Shown: positions 54,282-61,687 of the stretch, piece by piece | Position numbering within the stretch: position 1 is the first letter of the stretch | Layout of the letters: every line of letters starts with the position of its first letter | Source: Granulicella tundricola MP5ACTX9 | GTDB lineage: Bacteria; Acidobacteriota; Terriglobia; Terriglobales; Acidobacteriaceae | DNA length: 64,000 bases | Assembly: GCF_000178975.2 (NCBI RefSeq) | Contig: NC_015064.1 | Span: forward strand, 248,001 to 312,000 | Direction: 5' to 3' | Notes under the pieces: model-generated | What the model was told of the DNA's origin: nothing | Seen by the model: the letters and a program-made list of their open reading frames with translations, nothing else | Databases searched by the model: none | Position numbers and translations under genes: made by a program

Positions 54282-54328
54282 CGCCTCGGGGCGCCAACCC
54301 CGAGGCGTTTCGCTTTTCAGGGCGAAAC
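54282..54328. promoter_or_regulatory. Two adjoining hairpins in the microprotein leader; plus-strand terminator-like
   Basis: A 10-bp perfect stem CGCCTCGGGG/CCCCGAGGCG (54282-54307) abuts a 7-bp stem GTTTCGC/GCGAAAC (54307-54328). Read on the plus strand the first is followed by TTTCGCTTTT, a terminator for the gene ending at 54005. Read on the minus strand both hairpins precede the ribosome site of the microprotein and could control its translation. Confidence 0.6.
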
Positions 54329-54449
54329 TGTTCTCATGGTGCGGTCCCTGTGCGAGTCAGTTCTGTAGAGGCGGCTTAGTATCTCATCGCGGTTGGAGGG
54401 TTCGTGGTGGAATATTGGGTGGCTTGAGATGTGATCCCGTTTTGGGAAG

Positions 54450-54935
54450 TTAGAGGGATTTGAGGTAGGTGAGGACCTCTTCGGCGTGGCCCTCCGGCTT
54501 GACCTTCTCCCAGACTTTGAGGAGGCGCTGGTGGCCTTCTTTGTCGGCGGGGGCGATGAGGTAGGTGTTGCGGGCTACGCCTTTGACGAGCTTGCCGTAC
54601 ATGTTCTTGGGCTTGATGACCTCGAAGTAGTCGCAGACCTTCTCGTCTGCGTCGGCGAGGAGCGGGTACTTGAGGTGGAACTTCTCGGCGAATTTTTTCT
54701 GGGCTTTGACGGTGTCGCGGGAGATGCCGAGGACGACTGCGCCGGTGGCCTGGATGTCGGAGATGGCGTCGCGGAAGGAGCAGGCTTCGATGGTGCAGCC
54801 GGGGGTGTCGGCGCGGGGGTAGAAGAAGAGGACTACGGGGTGGGTGGCGTAGTCGGAGAGGGTGATGGGGGTGTTGTCCTGGTCGGGGAGGGTGAAGTTT
54901 TCTACGATGTCGTTGGGCTGGGTGGGGGCTGGCAT
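54450..54935 (-). CDS. bcp: Bcp/PrxQ-type thioredoxin-dependent peroxiredoxin
   Basis: 161 residues. Peroxidatic and resolving cysteines lie five apart in ADTPGCTIEACSFRDAI, the PrxQ arrangement. FYPRADTPGC, NFTLPDQDNTPITLSDYATH and GISRDTVKAQKKFAEKFHLKYPLLAD complete the family pattern. It reduces hydrogen peroxide and organic hydroperoxides in the cytoplasm, using thioredoxin. The gene stands alone; an A-type repeat unit lies just upstream. Confidence 0.95.
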   Translation of the reverse strand: MPAPTQPNDIVENFTLPDQDNTPITLSDYATHPVVLFFYPRADTPGCTIEACSFRDAISDIQATGAVVLGISRDTVKAQKKFAEKFHLKYPLLADADEKVCDYFEVIKPKNMYGKLVKGVARNTYLIAPADKEGHQRLLKVWEKVKPEGHAEEVLTYLKSL

Positions 54936-54960
54936 TGGTGGTCTCCGTGAGCTTGGTGAA

Positions 54961-55003
54961 GCAAGGCGTAACGAGGATAAAAATGATAAAGCGGGATAAG
55001 AGG
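54961..55003. repeat. A-type dispersed repeat unit
   Basis: A 43-base unit starting GCAAGGCGTAACGAGGATAA and ending GCGGGATAAGAG. It matches 58353-58395 with only a few differences and no intervening gene homology. Confidence 0.75.
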
Positions 55004-55065
55004 GGGAACCTATAGACCCTTGTTTCCTACTACGTGAGGGATGCTTCTTTCTCTTTTATTCTTAT

Positions 55066-55356
55066 CTATTTAGATGAAATGTCAGTTTGTAGGGGTAAAT
55101 TCTCGGGGCGCAGCGTGACATAGAGCCATCGCAAACCAAGTAGCAGAATGATGATCCCGATCCATGAAAATGCGGATGCCGTGAGCGCATCGAAGAAGGC
55201 ACCCAAGCTGTCTTGTCCGTCGTGTGGATATATGCGAACGTAAAGCTCCATTCTGTGATTCATTACAGAGCGAAATATGAACGGCACCGAGATTGTGGCG
55301 AGAAGAACAGCAAGGCCAAGATCTATCCAGCGTAACTTTCGAAGCAGGATCTTCAT
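55066..55356 (-). CDS. Small membrane protein of unknown function
   Basis: 96 residues with two hydrophobic helices (LGLAVLLATISVPFIF and AFSWIGIIILLLGLRWLYV), separated by a polar loop of about 35 residues (MELYVRIYPHDGQDSLGAFF) likely on the periplasmic side. No family recognised. The gene shows a weak ribosome site, and its lower GC content than its neighbours is visible in the sequence. It sits between bcp and fabD on the same strand, 28 bp after the fabD stop. Confidence 0.65.
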   Translation of the reverse strand: MKILLRKLRWIDLGLAVLLATISVPFIFRSVMNHRMELYVRIYPHDGQDSLGAFFDALTASAFSWIGIIILLLGLRWLYVTLRPENLPLQTDISSK

Positions 55357-55384
55357 GGCTACACCTCGCTAATGTACGGGAAGT

Positions 55385-56407
55385 CTAAGACCCGGCAAGT
55401 GCAGCTAAGGTTTTATCGAGGCTGGCCTGGTCTTCTATGTTGAGGCTGATGGGGGTCTCGACGTTGCGGCCTAGGATCTGGCGGGTTAGGCCGGTCAGGA
55501 CTTTGCCGGGGCCGATCTCTATGAGGTGCGTGGGTTCTTGCGCTACGAGGAGTTGGAGGCATTCGACCCAGCGGACGGAGCCTGTGACCTGGCGGATGAG
55601 GCAGTCGCGGACGTCTGCGCGGCGGGTGAGGAGGCGGGCGTCTACGTTGCAGGCTACGGGGAAGGCGGGGTCGGCGAAGTCGATAGCTTCAAGGACGGAC
55701 GCTAGTTGATCCTGGGCGGGCTGCATGAGGCCGCAGTGGAAGGGCGCGGAGACCTTGAGGATGACGGTCTTTTTTGCGCCGGCTGTCTTGGCTAGTTCTA
55801 CGGCGCGCTCGACGGCTGCGGTGGCGCCGGAGATGACGATCTGCTCGGGTGAGTTGAGGTTTGCGGGGGAGACGATGGAACGTGCGGCTTCGGCGCGGGG
55901 GGTGGCGGACTCTGAGGGTGTGGTGTCGATGGGGGATGGGGCGCTGGCGTCTTCGGAGGCCTGGGCGCAGAGGTCGTTGACCTGCTCCGCGGAGAGGCCG
56001 AGGATGGCGGCCATGGAGCCTGCACCGGGAGGGACGGCCTGCTGCATGAAGCGGCCGCGGGCACGGACGGTGCGGACGGCGTCGGCGAAGGTGATGGAGC
56101 CGGCGGCGACCTGTGCGGAGTACTCGCCGAGGGAGTGACCGGCTGCGGCGATGGGGGTGATTTGAAGGGACTCTGTGAGGACGCGGAGGGCGGCGACGGA
56201 GACGGTGAGGATGGCGGGCTGGGTGTGCTCGGTGAGCTGGAGGGTCTCTGCGGGGCCTTCAAAGATGAGGTGCGAGAGATGGAAGCCGAGGACCTCGTCT
56301 GCTTCCTTGAAGACTGCTTTGGCGGAGGGGAAGTTGTCGTAAAGCTCGCGGCCCATGCCCACTGTCTGGGAGCCCTGGCCGGGGAAGAGAAAGGCTGGTT
56401 TCAACAT
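55385..56407 (-). CDS. fabD: Malonyl-CoA:ACP transacylase
   Basis: 340 residues. It starts AFLFPGQGSQTVGMGRELYD. The nucleophile Ser lies in AAGHSLGEYSA, the catalytic His in KVSAPFHCGLMQPA, and VSPANLNSPEQIVISG and IEIGPGKVLTGL are as expected. It moves malonyl from CoA to acyl carrier protein in fatty acid synthesis. An extra segment of about 26 Ser/Pro/Ala-rich residues lies near 150-177, between ASED and IVSPANLNSP, making it longer than the roughly 310 residues usual for FabD. It is not beside other fab genes in this window. Confidence 0.94.
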   Translation of the reverse strand: MLKPAFLFPGQGSQTVGMGRELYDNFPSAKAVFKEADEVLGFHLSHLIFEGPAETLQLTEHTQPAILTVSVAALRVLTESLQITPIAAAGHSLGEYSAQVAAGSITFADAVRTVRARGRFMQQAVPPGAGSMAAILGLSAEQVNDLCAQASEDASAPSPIDTTPSESATPRAEAARSIVSPANLNSPEQIVISGATAAVERAVELAKTAGAKKTVILKVSAPFHCGLMQPAQDQLASVLEAIDFADPAFPVACNVDARLLTRRADVRDCLIRQVTGSVRWVECLQLLVAQEPTHLIEIGPGKVLTGLTRQILGRNVETPISLNIEDQASLDKTLAALAGS

Positions 56408-56517
56408 CAGTTACCTCGCATTCGATGGTAAATGAGTGGGTATGGGGAAGTATTTTGGGGGTTCGTACAATATTCAGCGCGATGAAACGTTAACACCTGT
56501 AGAGACTGAGGAACACG

Positions 56518-57087
56518 ATGTCGAGTTCAGAGTTGAGCCTTGCCGAGCAGGACGATTTCATTGCCGAGACGTTGCGGCGGGATGAATCGCGGCTGCGCAG
56601 CTTCATCGGCAAACGGGTCTTCGACGACGGCGATGCGGAAGATGTGCTGCAGGACGTGTTCTATGAGCTGGTGCAGACGTATCGGCTGATGAAGCCGGTG
56701 GAGCAGGTGACGGCGTGGCTTTATCGCGTGGCGCGGAACAGGATTACGGATCTGTTTCGGAGGCAGAGGCCGGACTCTTTGAATGAGGCGGAGTACAAGG
56801 GCGAGGAGTCCGAGGTTCTGCTGGATTCGCTGCCGTCCGAGAGCGACGGACCGGATGCGGTGTATGCGCGGAACCTGCTGTTTGAGAGCCTGGACGATGC
56901 GCTGGAGGAGCTGCCGGAGGAGCAGCGCGAGGTGTTCATCGCGCATGAACTGATGGGCAGGAGCTTCAAGGAGTTGGCGGAGGAGACGGGCGTAAGTGTG
57001 AATACGCTGCTGTCTCGGAAGCGGTATGCGGTGCTGCATCTGCGGGAGCGGCTGCGGGAGATCAGGGAAGAGTTTTTGGATTCGTAA
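56518..57087 (+). CDS. ECF-family RNA polymerase sigma factor
   Basis: 189 residues. Sigma region 2 is seen as RLRSFIGKRVFDDGDAEDVLQDVFYELVQ, then TAWLYRVARNRITDLFRRQR. Region 4 is seen as LDDALEELPEEQREVFIAHEL, then FKELAEETGVSVNTLLSRKRYAVLHLRERL. There is an acidic linker between them. GAGGAACACG precedes the ATG. It should direct polymerase to a stress or envelope regulon. A small membrane protein starts 10 bases downstream and may act as its anti-sigma partner, although no zinc-binding anti-sigma motif is visible. Confidence 0.93.
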   Translation: MSSSELSLAEQDDFIAETLRRDESRLRSFIGKRVFDDGDAEDVLQDVFYELVQTYRLMKPVEQVTAWLYRVARNRITDLFRRQRPDSLNEAEYKGEESEVLLDSLPSESDGPDAVYARNLLFESLDDALEELPEEQREVFIAHELMGRSFKELAEETGVSVNTLLSRKRYAVLHLRERLREIREEFLDS

Positions 57088-57097
57088 GGAGAGACGT

Positions 57098-57451
57098 ATG
57101 AAGGGCTATCGGTTGTGGAAGGCTGTAAAGATTCTGGTGATGGTTGTTGTGTGCGCGGCGGTGTTTGGGCTGGTGGTGATGCAGCTTTGGAACTGGCTGA
57201 TGCCGGCCATCTTCGGGCTGCGGACGTTGACGTTTGTGCAGGCGCTGGGGCTGCTGGTGCTGAGCAAGGTGTTGTTCGGCGGGTTCCACCGGCATGGCCA
57301 CGGCGGCGGGCGCGGATGGCGGCGCGGGATGGGCGAGCGCTGGGAGAAGATGACGCCGGAGGAGCGGGAGCGGTTCAAGGCTGGGATGCGTGGACGGCGT
57401 GGCGGCTGGTGTGAGCCTCGCGAGTCGGCGAAGGAAGAGGCTGCGGTATGA
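57098..57451 (+). CDS. Small membrane protein in the sigma-factor operon
   Basis: 117 residues from ATG 57098, with AAGGAGAGA just upstream. Two hydrophobic helices (ILVMVVVCAAVFGLVVMQLW and FVQALGLLVLSKVLFG) are followed by a cytoplasmic-type tail: FHRHGHGGGRGWRRGMGERW, then EKMTPEERERFKAGMRGRRG. The His/Gly/Arg-rich stretch could bind metal or nucleic acid, but this is conjecture. Position right after an ECF sigma gene suggests a regulator of the sigma factor. It overlaps the next small gene by ATGA (57448-57451). Confidence 0.75.
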   Translation: MKGYRLWKAVKILVMVVVCAAVFGLVVMQLWNWLMPAIFGLRTLTFVQALGLLVLSKVLFGGFHRHGHGGGRGWRRGMGERWEKMTPEERERFKAGMRGRRGGWCEPRESAKEEAAV

Positions 57452-57636
57452 CCTCCTTTTCTTATGAAATTCAGGAGTTTGCCGGTATGAATCCGACACC
57501 TTTTGTTCCGTTGGAGGCCAGTGCGGAGGTCTCGTTGAGCGATCTTATGGTGGAGTTGCAGCAGGAGAATACGCGGTTGAAGTTGTTGGTGTCTGAGTTG
57601 TTGCTGACGAATCAGCGGTTGCGCCGGGAGGATTAG
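57448..57636 (+). CDS. Small coiled-coil protein in the sigma-factor operon
   Basis: 62 residues from ATG 57448, or 49 from ATG 57487, which has CAGGAG upstream. The C-terminal half is a heptad-like amphipathic helix (LSDLMVELQQENTRLKLLV, then SELLLTNQRLRRED), suited to a short coiled coil. No family recognised. Its overlap with the membrane protein gene shows it belongs to the ECF sigma operon, where it may bridge the sigma factor and its membrane partner. Confidence 0.65.
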   Translation: MTSFSYEIQEFAGMNPTPFVPLEASAEVSLSDLMVELQQENTRLKLLVSELLLTNQRLRRED

Positions 57637-57887
57637 GCGTTGGTTGGGGTTTGTTCGGGTGCCTATGTGCCGGGCCTTCAGCCCTTGGGCTTATGGTGCG
57701 CCGTTACCTAGGCCTTCGGCCTAGGCTGTTATGTTGTCGCGCCTTCAGCGCTTGGAGTGGCGGCGGTCCTCAGGCTTCAGAGCAAGCTTCGGCGTTAGGA
57801 ATGCTGGCGGTCCTCAGGTTCAGGAACGCGGGTGGTTCTCGGGGTTTTGTGGGGTCTTTATTGCTTACAAGGCTGGTTCTCAGAATC
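57637..57887. repeat. Hairpin cluster with CTTCAGC/CTTCGGC loops
   Basis: These bases hold several short perfect hairpins of one style: GGGC-CTTCA-GCCC (57672-57684), CCTAGGCC-TTC-GGCCTAGG (57707-57725) and GCGC-CTTCA-GCGC (57739-57751). GGCGGTCCTCAGG occurs twice (57762-57774 and 57806-57818). No convincing gene is present. Confidence 0.7.
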
Positions 57888-57933
57888 AAAAAGCTCCACG
57901 GCGCTCGAAGCTTCGAGTGCTGTGGAGCTTTTT
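57888..57933. terminator. Bidirectional terminator
   Basis: A 46-bp inverted repeat (23-bp arms, two G-U positions) runs AAAAAGCTCCAC...CTCGAAG|CTTCGAG...GTGGAGCTTTTT. It carries A and T runs on its flanks, so it can stop transcription from both sides: the sigma operon on the left and the minus-strand gene on the right. Confidence 0.9.
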
Positions 57934-57950
57934 CTTTGCCCTGAAGCGGG

Positions 57951-58241
57951 CTAGATGCCTACGCCAAACTCCATGTCCTGGAGCTCGTCGCCGGAGTGGG
58001 CGTAGAAGTCGTAGGGGGTGCGGCGGTTGAACTTGTAGCGTTGGCGAAGCTCTCGTCCGACGAAGAGGCCGAGGGCTACGGCGCCCATGCCGGCGGAGAC
58101 CCAGCCGAGGGTCCGGAGGAGCGCAGTCTCCTGCGATTCAGGGAGCGCGGCTTCGAGGGCTTCAGTGGCGGTTTCCGCGATCACTGCGGGAATGTCTTCG
58201 ATCTTGCTGGCGAAGAGTCGGGATGTAAGGAGCGACAACAT
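57951..58241 (-). CDS. Small membrane protein of unknown function
   Basis: 96 residues. An amphipathic N-terminal region (AVIAETATEALEAALPESQE) is followed by one membrane helix (TLGWVSAGMGAVALGLFVG) and a polar cytoplasmic tail (RRTPYDFYAHSGDELQDMEF). No signal peptide or known domain. The bidirectional terminator lies just after it. It stands alone between repeat-rich gaps. Confidence 0.65.
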   Translation of the reverse strand: MLSLLTSRLFASKIEDIPAVIAETATEALEAALPESQETALLRTLGWVSAGMGAVALGLFVGRELRQRYKFNRRTPYDFYAHSGDELQDMEFGVGI

Positions 58242-58352
58242 AGTAGGGCGATGATAACGCAGGTGCGGGGACGTTTGGCAATGGGGCTGATGGGGGATGA
58301 ATCGTGGCGGGTACGGGTGATGGGAATTGTTGCAGGGGTGGGATGGCTAAAA

Positions 58353-58489
58353 GCAAGGCGTAACGGGGATAGAAAGGATAAAAGCGGGATAAGAGCAGGC
58401 AACGGCTCATGCGGGTTAGAGGCAAAGGCAACTGCAAGTGCAAAGGCCAAAGCCAATACGGAGGTTCTGAGCTTCGCTCAGAATGACGG
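58353..58489. repeat. Composite dispersed repeat, most complete copy
   Basis: It has an A unit (58353-58395, from GCAAGGCGTAACGGGGATAG), a run of degenerate GGCAA-type words (58398-58455), then a REP-like unit GGTTCTGAGCTTCGCTCAGAATGAC (58462-58486, read in two pieces). The same order is seen more loosely at 52149-52323. Confidence 0.72.
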
Positions 58490-58600
58490 CTTTCTTTCCT
58501 TTCCATCTCCTTCCGTCTCCATTCCATCTCCTTCCGCCTTCCCTTTCCGTCTCCTTCCGCCTTCCCTTTCCATCTCCTCCATCTTTCCTTCCTGTTTGGG
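58490..58600. repeat. Polypyrimidine tract of degenerate CTCCTTCCGCCTTCC-type repeats
   Basis: About 105 bases made almost only of C and T on the plus strand, built from words such as TCCATCTCCTTCCG and CTTCCCTTTCC. It is directly after the composite repeat and before the end of the DUF4230 gene. No coding role seen. Confidence 0.7.
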
Positions 58601-58614
58601 GCGATTTGCGAGGG

Positions 58615-59268
58615 CTACGTGACCTCTACCTGCTGGAAGCCCAGGCCGTAGAGGAGGGTGGTGATGGTGGCGCGGGCGTTCTTGCGGGCGGCGTCGAGGA
58701 TGCCGTCGGAGAGGGCTCCGGCCTGGAGTTGCTGCTGGGCCTTGGCGCGGGTGTCGGACTCGAGGTTCTGGTCGACCGGGACCAGGAGGCCGGTGGTGCG
58801 GGAGTAGACGCGGGTGTGGACGTTATCCAGAGAGGTGATGAAGACCTCCGACGCGGGGAGGTTGACGTGGATGGAGCGCGGATTGTTGGCGTCGATGCGG
58901 ACGTCTTCGGGCTTGAGCTTGGAGAGATCGATGCCGGCGATGGATTGGCCGTGGACGACAAGGAGGATGCGGTCGCCGGCGAGGATGTCCGGCAGGATGG
59001 GGCTGGCGTGCGCGCCTTCTACGACCGTATCGACGGAGTAAACGACGGTTTCCAGGCGGCTGAGGCGCTGGATCTTCTCGACGACGACGGGGACGGAGGT
59101 GTCGAAGGCGGTGGTGCGGCCGGAGATCATGGTGGCGATGCGGCCGGAGAGGCCAGTGGTGGCCTGGCGGAGGAAGAAGACCAGAGCCGCCGCGCCGAGG
59201 ATCAGGGCGAAGACGAAGGTGAAGAACGAGGTGGAGCCTCGGCGGCCGGAGTCGTACTGGGTGGTCAT
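58615..59268 (-). CDS. DUF4230-domain membrane protein
   Basis: 217 residues. One N-terminal membrane helix (TFVFALILGAAALVFFL) is followed by a DUF4230-like domain. It contains VEKIQRLSRLETVVYSVDTV, DRILLVVHGQSIAGIDLSKL, IHVNLPASEVFITSLDNVHT and LGFQQVEV at the end. The family function is not known; the fold is thought to be membrane-anchored and periplasmic. The gene is 50 bp after the secreted protein at 59319-59960 and may be in its transcript. Confidence 0.85.
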   Translation of the reverse strand: MTTQYDSGRRGSTSFFTFVFALILGAAALVFFLRQATTGLSGRIATMISGRTTAFDTSVPVVVEKIQRLSRLETVVYSVDTVVEGAHASPILPDILAGDRILLVVHGQSIAGIDLSKLKPEDVRIDANNPRSIHVNLPASEVFITSLDNVHTRVYSRTTGLLVPVDQNLESDTRAKAQQQLQAGALSDGILDAARKNARATITTLLYGLGFQQVEVT

Positions 59269-59291
59269 GCTGTTAAAGTACAGGGCCCAGT

Positions 59292-59324
59292 GACTAGGGC
59301 CTAGTTAAGAACAAAGGCCTAGTC
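59292..59324 (-). other. Inverted repeat at a gene 3' end
   Basis: GACTAGG (59292-59298) pairs with CCTAGTC (59318-59324), the second arm covering the stop codon of the gene at 59319. A modest hairpin without a T run. Confidence 0.4.
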
Positions 59325-59960
59325 GACTTTTATGGTGGCGTCGAGGTCTACGACAAGGGTTTGGGATTCGATCTTCATGGAGTGGAGGTTGAGGGCGTCC
59401 AGGGTAAGGACGTAGCCGGTGGAGTCCGGGGAGCGGACGAGGAGAGTGCGGAGGAGATTGGCGGCGTTGACCTTCATCTCGGACGGCATCTTTTTGGAGA
59501 GGAAGGGGAGCAGGAGGGCGTCGAGTTCCTTGCTGCCGGAGAGGTGTTCGATGCGGGCGTCGTGGAAGCCGACAGACTCGTCTTCGGCCTCGGGGATGAA
59601 GGAGACTTCTGACTCGATGTTGATCCAGACGCCGATGCAGTGACCGCGGATGGAGGCTCCGAAGTTGGCGTGGGTGTGGATCTTGACGACCATGCGGGGG
59701 ACGCTGGAGGGGTCGTCTGGCGCATTGTTGATGAAGGAGATCTGGGGGTTATCGGCGAAGACGGAGCAGCCTCCGGTGGGCTTGCCGCGGAGGTAGTAGC
59801 GGTTGGGCAGGCCTGGGGGGCCGGGGGTCTTGAAGAGCTGGTGGTTGAGGGTGCGCTCCAGCGCCTGTGCGGAGATGCGGACCTCGACGGCGCGGGCGGA
59901 GAGCGCGGGGAGGAGCAGGACGGCGGCCAGAAGGATGAGGAAGCGTTGGGCGGGCTTCAT
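59319..59960 (-). CDS. Secreted protein of unknown function
   Basis: 213 residues. A signal peptide (LILLAAVLLLPALSARA) leads a beta-rich chain with NRYYLRGKPTGGCSVFADNP, RMVVKIHTHANFGASIRGHC, DARIEHLSGSKELDALLLPF and LTLDALNLHSMKIESQTLVV. Two cysteines (in GGCSV and GHCIG) could form a disulfide. The pattern of repeated short strands is reminiscent of lipid-binding or LEA-like periplasmic folds, but no family was recognised. It lies upstream of the DUF4230 gene on the same strand. Confidence 0.75.
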   Translation of the reverse strand: MKPAQRFLILLAAVLLLPALSARAVEVRISAQALERTLNHQLFKTPGPPGLPNRYYLRGKPTGGCSVFADNPQISFINNAPDDPSSVPRMVVKIHTHANFGASIRGHCIGVWINIESEVSFIPEAEDESVGFHDARIEHLSGSKELDALLLPFLSKKMPSEMKVNAANLLRTLLVRSPDSTGYVLTLDALNLHSMKIESQTLVVDLDATIKVD

Positions 59961-60051
59961 GGGTTTGAGTTTAGTCCTGAGGCGGGGTGCGGGCGGGGAG
60001 GGCGAGTGGATGCAATAATTTAGGTATGGCAGTTGGCGGCGGAGCGCGGGT

Positions 60052-61095
60052 TTGAAGCGGATCGATCAGCTCGACGGCGTGCGTGCGCTGGCGATTGGGG
60101 CCGTGTTTCTGCATCATGCGTTCCAAGTCAAGATGCTGTGGGCTGGGGTCGACCTGTTCTTCATCCTCTCCGGGTTTTTGATTACGGGCATCCTGATCGG
60201 CGCGAAGGAAAAGCCGCTGGGGAGCTACTTCAGCCACTTCTACGAGCGGCGCGCGCGCAGGATTCTGCCGCCGTACGTGGTGCTGTTGATCGTGGTGTCG
60301 ATCTTCTTTGGCGTGGAGTGGATCAGGCACTGGTACCTGTTCTTCTTCCTGATGAATGCGCTGGTGAGCTTCCACGCGGCCAACCTGGAGCCGCTGGCAG
60401 TGCTGTGGTCGCTCTCCGTTGAGGAGCAGTTTTATATGGTTTGGCCGTTCGTCGTGTACTTCCTGGATGAGACGGCGATTGCGTGGGCGGCGGGCGGGCT
60501 GGTGGTGCTGGCGCCGCTTTTACGTTGGGTGTTTACGCCCCACTTTGCGGAGCACTGGCAGATCTATATGCTGACGCCGTTCCGGATGGATCTGATGGCG
60601 GTGGGTGCGTTGCTGGCGGTGGTCTGGCGGCGGCGGCGTGATTTAGTGGAGCGGTTTGGGGCCTGGGGTCTGGCGATGACGGTGGCGGCGCTGGGGGTGT
60701 TTGGGGCGCTCTCGCGGTACCCGTGGTTCACGACGACGGCGAATACTCGCGCGGCGAACGTGTGGGTGTATGAACTGACGCTGCTGGCGAGCCTGGGGGT
60801 GATCCTGTGGGCGCTGAGTGGGCGTGGCGTCGGGCTGCTGCGGTGGTCTCCGCTGCGGTATCTGGGGCGGATCAGCTATATGTTCTACCTGATCCATGTG
60901 CCGGCGCTGAAGCTTTCGGAGAGATGGATTGGGAATCGGTATGAGTCTGCGGGTGTGGCGCTGGCTGGGACTTTGCTGTTTTCTGCCGCGAGCTGGCGGT
61001 GGTACGAGCAGCCGATTCTTTTCTGGAAGGCTAAGAGCCGGGTGAGGCGGGAGGCGGAGCAGGATGAGAAGGCGATTACGGCTCCGCGGGGGTAG
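60052..61095 (+). CDS. Membrane acyltransferase, OafA/Acyl_transf_3 family
   Basis: 347 residues starting at TTG 60052, just before LDGVRALAIGAVFLHHAF, the normal N-terminal helix of the family with its conserved His. GVDLFFILSGFLITGIL and FYERRARRILPPYVVLL follow, and about ten hydrophobic segments in all. VLWSLSVEEQFYMVWPF and ISYMFYLIHVPAL are also typical. It should transfer an acetyl or longer acyl group to a surface sugar across the inner membrane. There is no polysaccharide locus beside it. Confidence 0.9.
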   Translation: MKRIDQLDGVRALAIGAVFLHHAFQVKMLWAGVDLFFILSGFLITGILIGAKEKPLGSYFSHFYERRARRILPPYVVLLIVVSIFFGVEWIRHWYLFFFLMNALVSFHAANLEPLAVLWSLSVEEQFYMVWPFVVYFLDETAIAWAAGGLVVLAPLLRWVFTPHFAEHWQIYMLTPFRMDLMAVGALLAVVWRRRRDLVERFGAWGLAMTVAALGVFGALSRYPWFTTTANTRAANVWVYELTLLASLGVILWALSGRGVGLLRWSPLRYLGRISYMFYLIHVPALKLSERWIGNRYESAGVALAGTLLFSAASWRWYEQPILFWKAKSRVRREAEQDEKAITAPRG

Positions 61096-61114
61096 TAAGG
61101 GGTAGTCTCGCCGC

Positions 61115-61600
61115 TTACTTCAGGTGGACGATATCCATGATGATGGCGTCGCTGATCTTCCATTCGCCGTTCTGTTTGACCATGACGTTCAGGTAGTACG
61201 AGTGACGGGGCTGCATGGGGTTGCCGCTGATGTCGTTGACCAGGCCTTCGATCTTTTCGTCGCTCCAGACCGCGGCGGTGGTGGGTGAGGTGAGGCGGAG
61301 GTCGAGGATCTTGGTGGGGACGGTGCTGGTGCCGGCGCGGTAGCCGGGGCGGGCTAGGAGATCGGTGAGGAACTTTTCAATCTCTGCGCGGCCGTGTAGG
61401 CGGACGCCGAATGGGTTCTGCCAGATGGCGTCGGCGGTGAAGACGGAGGCTACTTCGTGGGGGTCGAACTTGTTCCAGCCTTCTGCTTCGTGGGCTAGGA
61501 CGGAGCGGATTGCGGCTTCGTCGGGGGTGGGTTGCTGGGCGGTGGCCCAAGGGAGGGCTGTGGTCAGGATTGCGGCGAGAAATATTGCTTTAAGACGCAC
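61115..61600 (-). CDS. Secreted SnoaL-like (NTF2 fold) protein
   Basis: 161 residues from GTG 61600, chosen because AAGGAG lies six bases before it; an ATG at 61642 is farther upstream without such a site. A signal peptide (LKAIFLAAILTTALPWATAQ) precedes an NTF2-like domain: IRSVLAHEAEGWNKFDPHEVASVF, then FTADAIWQNPFGVRLHGRAE and WKISDAIIMDIVH. Proteins of this shape (SgcJ/EcaC or SnoaL-like) are small-molecule-binding or enzymatic, and no specific substrate can be given. Confidence 0.8.
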   Translation of the reverse strand: MRLKAIFLAAILTTALPWATAQQPTPDEAAIRSVLAHEAEGWNKFDPHEVASVFTADAIWQNPFGVRLHGRAEIEKFLTDLLARPGYRAGTSTVPTKILDLRLTSPTTAAVWSDEKIEGLVNDISGNPMQPRHSYYLNVMVKQNGEWKISDAIIMDIVHLK

Positions 61601-61687
61601 TGTGAACTCCTTGAGGACCAGCCGAGGAAGGTTGTCGTTCACTGTTGAGCCGTTAATAAACCATTTTTTATGGAATCTGACGGAGGT

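Noticed and set aside
54082..54297. 71-codon minus-strand frame overlapping the 37-residue microprotein
   Set aside because: Its likely ATG (54260) is only two bases from the ribosome site and its protein looks random, while the other frame has correct spacing and a clear membrane helix. Not fully excluded.
57651..58030. Two overlapping plus-strand frames of about 98 codons
   Set aside because: They run through the hairpin cluster and bidirectional terminator and lack ribosome sites.
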